Shown piece by piece: positions 6,342-10,214 of a DNA stretch of 10,214 nt. A model generated the notes under the pieces. That model made no database searches, was not told the origin of the DNA, and saw only the letters and a list, made by a program, of their open reading frames with translations. Every line of letters begins with the position of its first letter. Positions within the stretch are counted from its first letter, which is position 1. The translations under genes were made by a program, and so were the position numbers. This stretch comes from Micrococcaceae bacterium UBA3381 (GTDB lineage Bacteria > Actinomycetota > Actinomycetes > Actinomycetales > Micrococcaceae): NCBI GenBank assembly GCA_002358975.1, contig DEPX01000190.1, positions 1 to 10,214 on the forward strand. The letters run 5' to 3'.

Positions 6342-7940
6342 TTAGTATAACGCCGACACCTTCACAATGGATTGATAGGTTTCGGGTTGAGCGCGATCGT
6401 ACCATTTAGCCCCAAGCTTCACACCGACCCACAGTGCCCCAGCGCCGTACAGGACACCGACCATTAAAGTGATGATGCCCCACACTTGGCTGCCCAACAC
6501 TATAGCAATGCTAGCCAGAACAATAACGGGCAAGGCTATGGCTGCTTGGACGAGCATACCTAGGGTCTGAACAACCATGGTGCGTCCCATCCCGCCTTCG
6601 GGCTGTGCCATGGGGCTGGTACCAGGCGGCGGTACAGGATAGATATATCGGGCCGAGATGATGGCTGAGACTGCCAATCCAGTCAGTAACACACCGATGG
6701 ATAGGCCCAGCCAGGCTGCCATATCTTCCATAGCGTTGGTCATAAATACCATGCCAATCGTCAGCACAATCACCACCGGTAAAGCCCAGGTGAGTAGCGC
6801 AAATGTTCGGCCGAGTCGGTCATCGACGCCTTTGACTCCCGTAGTCACGTGGAGCGAATACCCGGTGGAATCATAGGAAAGGTCCGCCGAGATGCTAAAG
6901 CTGGTCAGATAGGCGATAAATGCGGGGATAAGCTTTGCAAAGCCGGGGATGTTTGTGCTGTCAATAACAGTCACTTGCACAACTCCTATGGCCACCAATA
7001 CGACAACGACCAGTAGCGTCGTGCTATAGCGGGGGTCTTTGAACCAGTACATCAGTGACCGTGCCCAAATGGCTTTCATGGGGCTATCTGCCCGTCCAAG
7101 CAGACCAAGACCTTGTTGTTGTCGCTGCTGAGATTGGCCAGCCCCTGCCGCAGTGGTAGACCGGTTCACAATCAGTGTGTAGGCAAACAACAGCACAACA
7201 ATATAGGCCAGCATGACCACCAAGTGCAGTACCGCCATCCCCCACTGGGCTTGGGCAACAAAAGCTGGCAGGGCTAAGAATCCGGCGGGGGTGAAAGCCA
7301 CCCAGGCGGCAATGCTGGGTAACAGCTCCCAAAATTGTTGGATCGTCTCTATTGCCCCTAAAAAGATGAAACCGGCCAACATAATAGGGATCAAAATGAT
7401 CATCTGAATAGCATCACGTACAGCACGACGTGAAATAACATTGGATAACACCCCGACGATAACCTGCATCAACAACACGCACATGGCCGTGCCGATGACG
7501 GCAGCCAGTAGGCCAGCTATAATCGCTGCAAAATTTCCACCCCAAATGATCGCTCCGGCGATAAGTAAGACAAAGGTACCAATACCAGTGGGAGCCAGGA
7601 TGCCGCCCAGCACGGCACCGGGAACGAACTGATTATTCGGTATCCCGAAGGTCAGGAAATTTCTGGGATCGGTAAACGGGTTGGAGGCTGAAAAAACGAT
7701 GGGCCCCACGACCCAACCGATGAAAAAGATCACGCCAGCCAAAACAAACGGTGCACTACGTTGTGTATAGGAAACTTCTGCGGCCGGGGTTATTGCTAAC
7801 ACAATCGCTGCGAAATATGTCATGCCAATTAAATACAGGTAGCCGAGCGCAGAAAAAATCGCCCCGACCATGGACCCGGTTGAGCGCCGAAAACCGTTCC
7901 ACATGAGTCGATAGCGCAACCGAATCAGGTGCGAAACCAT
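6342..7940 (-). CDS. ABC-2 type exporter permease, about twelve transmembrane helices
   Basis: The 532-residue protein is strongly hydrophobic with roughly twelve helices in two sets. The first set lies at about 25-50, 63-85, 107-130, 135-167, 178-200 and 235-257. The second is at about 306-326, 336-353, 380-402, 408-430, 458-482 and 488-510. A hydrophilic, Gln-rich linker (about 258-300, containing GQSQQRQQQG) joins the halves. The block YDSTGYSLHVTTGVKGVDDRLGR (356-378), cytoplasmic between helices, is typical of actinobacterial permeases of this kind. It forms the membrane channel for the ATPase encoded just upstream; the reading frames overlap by 16 bases, which indicates translational coupling. 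The start has a purine-rich ribosome-binding site (7946-7954) five bases upstream, inside the ATPase gene. The substrate is unknown: export of a lipid, peptide, drug or other small molecule is possible. Confidence 0.88.
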   Translation of the reverse strand: MVSHLIRLRYRLMWNGFRRSTGSMVGAIFSALGYLYLIGMTYFAAIVLAITPAAEVSYTQRSAPFVLAGVIFFIGWVVGPIVFSASNPFTDPRNFLTFGIPNNQFVPGAVLGGILAPTGIGTFVLLIAGAIIWGGNFAAIIAGLLAAVIGTAMCVLLMQVIVGVLSNVISRRAVRDAIQMIILIPIMLAGFIFLGAIETIQQFWELLPSIAAWVAFTPAGFLALPAFVAQAQWGMAVLHLVVMLAYIVVLLFAYTLIVNRSTTAAGAGQSQQRQQQGLGLLGRADSPMKAIWARSLMYWFKDPRYSTTLLVVVVLVAIGVVQVTVIDSTNIPGFAKLIPAFIAYLTSFSISADLSYDSTGYSLHVTTGVKGVDDRLGRTFALLTWALPVVIVLTIGMVFMTNAMEDMAAWLGLSIGVLLTGLAVSAIISARYIYPVPPPGTSPMAQPEGGMGRTMVVQTLGMLVQAAIALPVIVLASIAIVLGSQVWGIITLMVGVLYGAGALWVGVKLGAKWYDRAQPETYQSIVKVSALY

Positions 7941-8704
7941 GACAGCCCCTCTCCGCTTTCCTGAGTGGCGACCATACCGACGAAACGATCTTCTAAGGAC
8001 TGGCCTGCGGTGACTTCTGCCATAGGACCGGAGGCTAGCACATCGCCTTTATCGATGACTGCCACGTGATCGCAAGTGCGTTCGACCAGATCCATGACGT
8101 GTGAGGAGATCATCACGGTGCCACCGGATTTGACGTAGTCATTGAGAATACTGCGGATTCTGGCCGAGGATACCGGGTCGACTGCTTCAAAAGGCTCATC
8201 GAGGATGAGAACCTGCGGGGAGTGAATCATCGAGGCAGCCAGACTAATTTTTTTAGTCATACCCGCCGAATAATCGGCCACCATTTTGTTGGCGGATTCT
8301 TCTAGATCCATCACGCGCATCAGATCAGGTACCCGTTCGGCTACGACGTTAGCATCCATACCGCGTAACAACCCGGAATAGGTTACAAGTTGCGCCCCGG
8401 TAAGCCGGGGAAATGCCACGGCACCATCAACAAGCACACCCAAGATTGATTTGGCGTCCATGGGGGTTTCCCACATGTTGCAACCGTGTATCCAAACTTG
8501 ACCGTGGTCGGGGCGCAGTAGCCCGGTCATCATCGACATGGTAGTAGTCTTGCCGGCACCGTTGGGGCCTACAACCCCATAAAATGAGCCGGCAGGGATG
8601 GTGAGGTTGACGCCGTTGACGGCGACTTTTTCACCAAATTGTTTGCCAAGTGATCGCACAACCACCGCGTGATCGGGATCTGGCAGAGCGTTTTTTTCTA
8701 ACAT
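7925..8704 (-). CDS. ABC exporter ATP-binding protein
   Basis: The 259-residue single nucleotide-binding domain has Walker A GPNGAGKT (46-53), Walker B LILDEPFEAVD (166-176; catalytic Glu170), an H-loop His202 in ISSH and a D-loop after Walker B. Two sites depart from the textbook: the signature motif is YSAGM (145-149) instead of LSGGQ, and the Q-loop region (LVDGAVAFPRLTG, 91-103) has Asp where a Gln is usual. Both occur in actinobacterial exporters of the CcmA/BcrA-like branch, so they do not imply inactivity. The protein energises the permease encoded directly downstream, whose start overlaps its end by 16 bases. There is no ribosome-binding site before the ATG at 8704. A TACACT -10 box ends seven bases upstream, so translation is probably leaderless and the operon starts here. 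Confidence 0.93.
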   Translation of the reverse strand: MLEKNALPDPDHAVVVRSLGKQFGEKVAVNGVNLTIPAGSFYGVVGPNGAGKTTTMSMMTGLLRPDHGQVWIHGCNMWETPMDAKSILGVLVDGAVAFPRLTGAQLVTYSGLLRGMDANVVAERVPDLMRVMDLEESANKMVADYSAGMTKKISLAASMIHSPQVLILDEPFEAVDPVSSARIRSILNDYVKSGGTVMISSHVMDLVERTCDHVAVIDKGDVLASGPMAEVTAGQSLEDRFVGMVATQESGEGLSWFRT

Positions 8705-8711
8705 ACCGACT

Positions 8712-8739
8712 AGTGTAAAAACTTTAAGGGCAAAACAAA
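8712..8739 (-). promoter_or_regulatory. Promoter of the ABC exporter operon, leaderless layout
   Basis: TACACT (8717-8712 on the minus strand) ends seven bases before the ATG at 8704, placing the expected transcription start at or beside the start codon. The best -35 candidate at 16-base spacing is TTTGTT (8739-8734), a weak match. That sequence is also the U tract of the upstream terminator, so terminator and promoter appear to share bases. Confidence 0.5.
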
Positions 8740-8776
8740 TCCCCCGCCCGGTTGAATTTTCAACTCAGACGGGGGA
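8740..8776 (-). terminator. Intrinsic terminator of the YbbN-like gene
   Basis: TCCCCCG (8740-8746) pairs with CGGGGGA (8770-8776). Within it a second stem GTTGA/TCAAC (8751-8755 and 8760-8764) is separated from the outer stem by an internal loop. On the minus strand the hairpin is followed by UUUGUUUUG. It begins 13 bases past the stop codon at 8790 and should end the transcript before the ABC operon promoter. Confidence 0.8.
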
Positions 8777-8789
8777 AGGACACTGTGGT

Positions 8790-9704
8790 TTAGAACAGGG
8801 CCGCCGCAAGTTTGCGACGCGAGGCGGCTACGCGTTCGTCGTCATCGCCCACTACTGAGTACAGTTCCAGAAGATGTACTCGGGCAGCATCTTTGTCCTC
8901 ACCGGCACTACGGCCGATAAATTTTACCAACCGGTCAAAGGCATCTTTGACATGACCGCCTAGTAGGTCCAAATCGGCCACAGCAAGCTGTGCTTCTACG
9001 TCGTCGGGATGCTCTGCGGCATTGGTGCGCACCTGTTGTACATCGGCATCGGTGGTGCGTTGCATTAGTCCGACGCGGGCTTTACCACGTTTAGCATCTT
9101 CATCCTGCGGATTTTCTGCTAACGCCTTATCGTAGGCGGCTAGGGCGTCAGTATAATTGCCGGCCTCCAGTGCTGTCTCGGCCTCTTGGTGCAGTGGCGG
9201 TAAAACCACTTCGCCTTCGTCATTAGTAGCTTCTACCAATGGGGGCACCGTACCAGCCATGCCAGCCTGGACTGCCGAGGAGTTAATTTCATCAAGTAAC
9301 TGCTCAAGCTGTTCAGCTTGGACAGGCTCATTGAACAACGGCAGGGCCTGTTGACCCATTAGTGCAACCACCATGGGCCCGGCTTGTACACCAAACATTT
9401 GCAGTAGCTGTGGGTTGGCCTCGGTATCAATACGACCCATCACCATGCGTCCAGCGCGCGCATCGATGGCCGGTTGTAGTACGGCATCGATTTGGGCAGA
9501 CGCCGGATTGGAAGGTGCTGCAAGGTGAATAATCACCGGCACATTTGCGGCATGCTGTAACAGTGTTTGCAGTGACTGTTGGTCAACATCTTGTTGGACC
9601 CAGGAACGCTCATTGCTGCCGTTGGTGTCCTGTTGTCCTGGAATTTGGGTCAGATCGATTGCATCACGGGAATGCGATGGGGTGGAATCAGGTTGTTGAG
9701 TCAT
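8790..9704 (-). CDS. YbbN/CnoX-like protein: redox-inactive thioredoxin fold plus TPR repeats
   Basis: The 304-residue cytoplasmic protein has no signal peptide. A disordered Gln/Ser-rich N-terminus (1-35) precedes a thioredoxin-like domain (about 38-142) in which the active-site CxxC is replaced by SNPA (65-68). The cis-Pro position is kept (Pro110 in VQAGPMVVAL). A TPR unit at about 168-203 (EAETALEAGNYTDALAAYDKALAENP core) is followed by further helical repeats to the end. This order of domains is that of YbbN/CnoX, which in E. coli is a holdase that hands clients to GroEL or DnaK. Whether the actinobacterial proteins do the same is not known, and without cysteines a thiol-redox role is unlikely. 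The start has AAGAAGAGG three bases upstream, a short but usable spacing. The gene follows the partial acidic gene by 42 bases on the same strand, probably in one transcript, and ends at a strong terminator. Confidence 0.88.
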   Translation of the reverse strand: MTQQPDSTPSHSRDAIDLTQIPGQQDTNGSNERSWVQQDVDQQSLQTLLQHAANVPVIIHLAAPSNPASAQIDAVLQPAIDARAGRMVMGRIDTEANPQLLQMFGVQAGPMVVALMGQQALPLFNEPVQAEQLEQLLDEINSSAVQAGMAGTVPPLVEATNDEGEVVLPPLHQEAETALEAGNYTDALAAYDKALAENPQDEDAKRGKARVGLMQRTTDADVQQVRTNAAEHPDDVEAQLAVADLDLLGGHVKDAFDRLVKFIGRSAGEDKDAARVHLLELYSVVGDDDERVAASRRKLAAALF

Positions 9705-9746
9705 AATCCTCTTCTTACAGATACGGCTCGAGAACTTCTTTTCAGT

Positions 9747-10214
9747 TTAGTTACCCGGCGAGTCTACGGTCGACTGTACGGTTTCGTATCCGGCCAGCGA
9801 AACTTTGCCCTCCTGGGGAACCAGCAGTGCAAATTGTTCACGATATCGGATGCGTACCGTGTCGTCTTGTTCTGCCGATGCAAATTCGCCTAGTTGTTGG
9901 GTCAAGTCATTGAGCCCAACGGTAGTGTCTTCTGAAGGAGTCAGCGACTCCATGGAGTTCATGGCACCAAATACTAGTGCAGAACCATCCGGTAAGCGCA
10001 CTGAATCCACAGAGTCTTCAAAAACCGATCGGGTAATAGATGCTTCAGTTTCTTGTTCCGCATGGCTTTCTACCAAGTCGTCTTGATGCTCATGGACCGA
10101 ATCAATCCAATCGTTTTGGGCCACCTTATCTGCCGCATCCGCGTTCTCGTCGCTAAGATAATCAGTCAGAGTCTCCACTGCGGCATCCGGTGACATTACT
10201 AATCCGCTGGAGTC
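9747..10214 (-). CDS. Unidentified acidic protein, C-terminal part (5' end outside the window)
   Basis: The frame is open from the right edge to a TAA at 9749-9747, giving 155 visible residues. An ATG at 10196 is possible, but it lacks a good ribosome-binding site and is preceded in frame by DSSGLV without a stop, so the gene most likely begins beyond the window. The visible part is strongly acidic and lacks cysteine. It begins with a helical stretch (SPDAAVETLTDYL), and a long Glu/Asp/Gln-rich region follows. Its last part looks like beta strands (LPDGSALVFGAM, then VRIRYREQFALLVP). I do not recognise the family. An exported or lipoprotein origin is conceivable, but the N-terminus needed to judge that is missing. 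It is followed closely by the YbbN-like gene and probably shares its mRNA. Confidence 0.7.
   Translation of the reverse strand, partial: DSSGLVMSPDAAVETLTDYLSDENADAADKVAQNDWIDSVHEHQDDLVESHAEQETEASITRSVFEDSVDSVRLPDGSALVFGAMNSMESLTPSEDTTVGLNDLTQQLGEFASAEQDDTVRIRYREQFALLVPQEGKVSLAGYETVQSTVDSPGN

Overview
The window reads as chromosomal DNA of an actinobacterium (Actinomycetota, most likely a Micrococcales-type organism with mid-range GC for the phylum). The pointers are a DUF3039 protein next to an SF2 helicase, an actinobacterial-type ABC-2 exporter, a redox-dead thioredoxin/TPR protein of the YbbN/CnoX type, and several genes that appear to be transcribed without a 5' leader. The genus assignment is inference only.

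Layout. Positions 1-263 (+) hold the C-terminal end of a nicotinamidase/isochorismatase-family hydrolase. It converges on a secreted/membrane DUF2207 protein (308-2128, -). A roughly 300-base divergent spacer follows, then a small two-helix membrane protein (2427-2618, +) and a metabolite:H+ symporter-type MFS transporter (2717-4019, +) that is split by a single-base frameshift near 3009-3016. From 4066 to the right edge every gene is on the minus strand. In transcription order from the right edge these are an unidentified acidic protein (partial, 9747-10214), the YbbN-like thioredoxin/TPR protein (8790-9704), a strong terminator (8740-8776), an ABC ATPase/permease pair with overlapping ends (7925-8704 and 6342-7940), a small DUF3039 putative zinc protein (5937-6287), a long hairpin (5886-5925) and a DEAD/DEAH helicase (4066-5838).

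How the genes work together. The ATPase and permease form one exporter of unknown substrate. The DUF3039 protein and the helicase are adjacent and co-oriented, and may be functionally linked, but the hairpin between them suggests separate or attenuated transcription. The acidic protein and the YbbN-like protein are probably cotranscribed. The remaining genes look like unrelated neighbours.

Regulation. Three genes (DUF2207, DUF3039, ABC ATPase) have a TANNNT -10 box ending 6 or 7 bases before the start codon, the layout expected of leaderless mRNAs. The DUF3039 case also has a good -35 box, and this decides its start. No mobile element, CRISPR array, rRNA or tRNA was seen. I found no convincing complete new system. 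The best leads are the DUF3039/helicase pair with its hairpin, the frameshifted transporter and the leaderless promoters.
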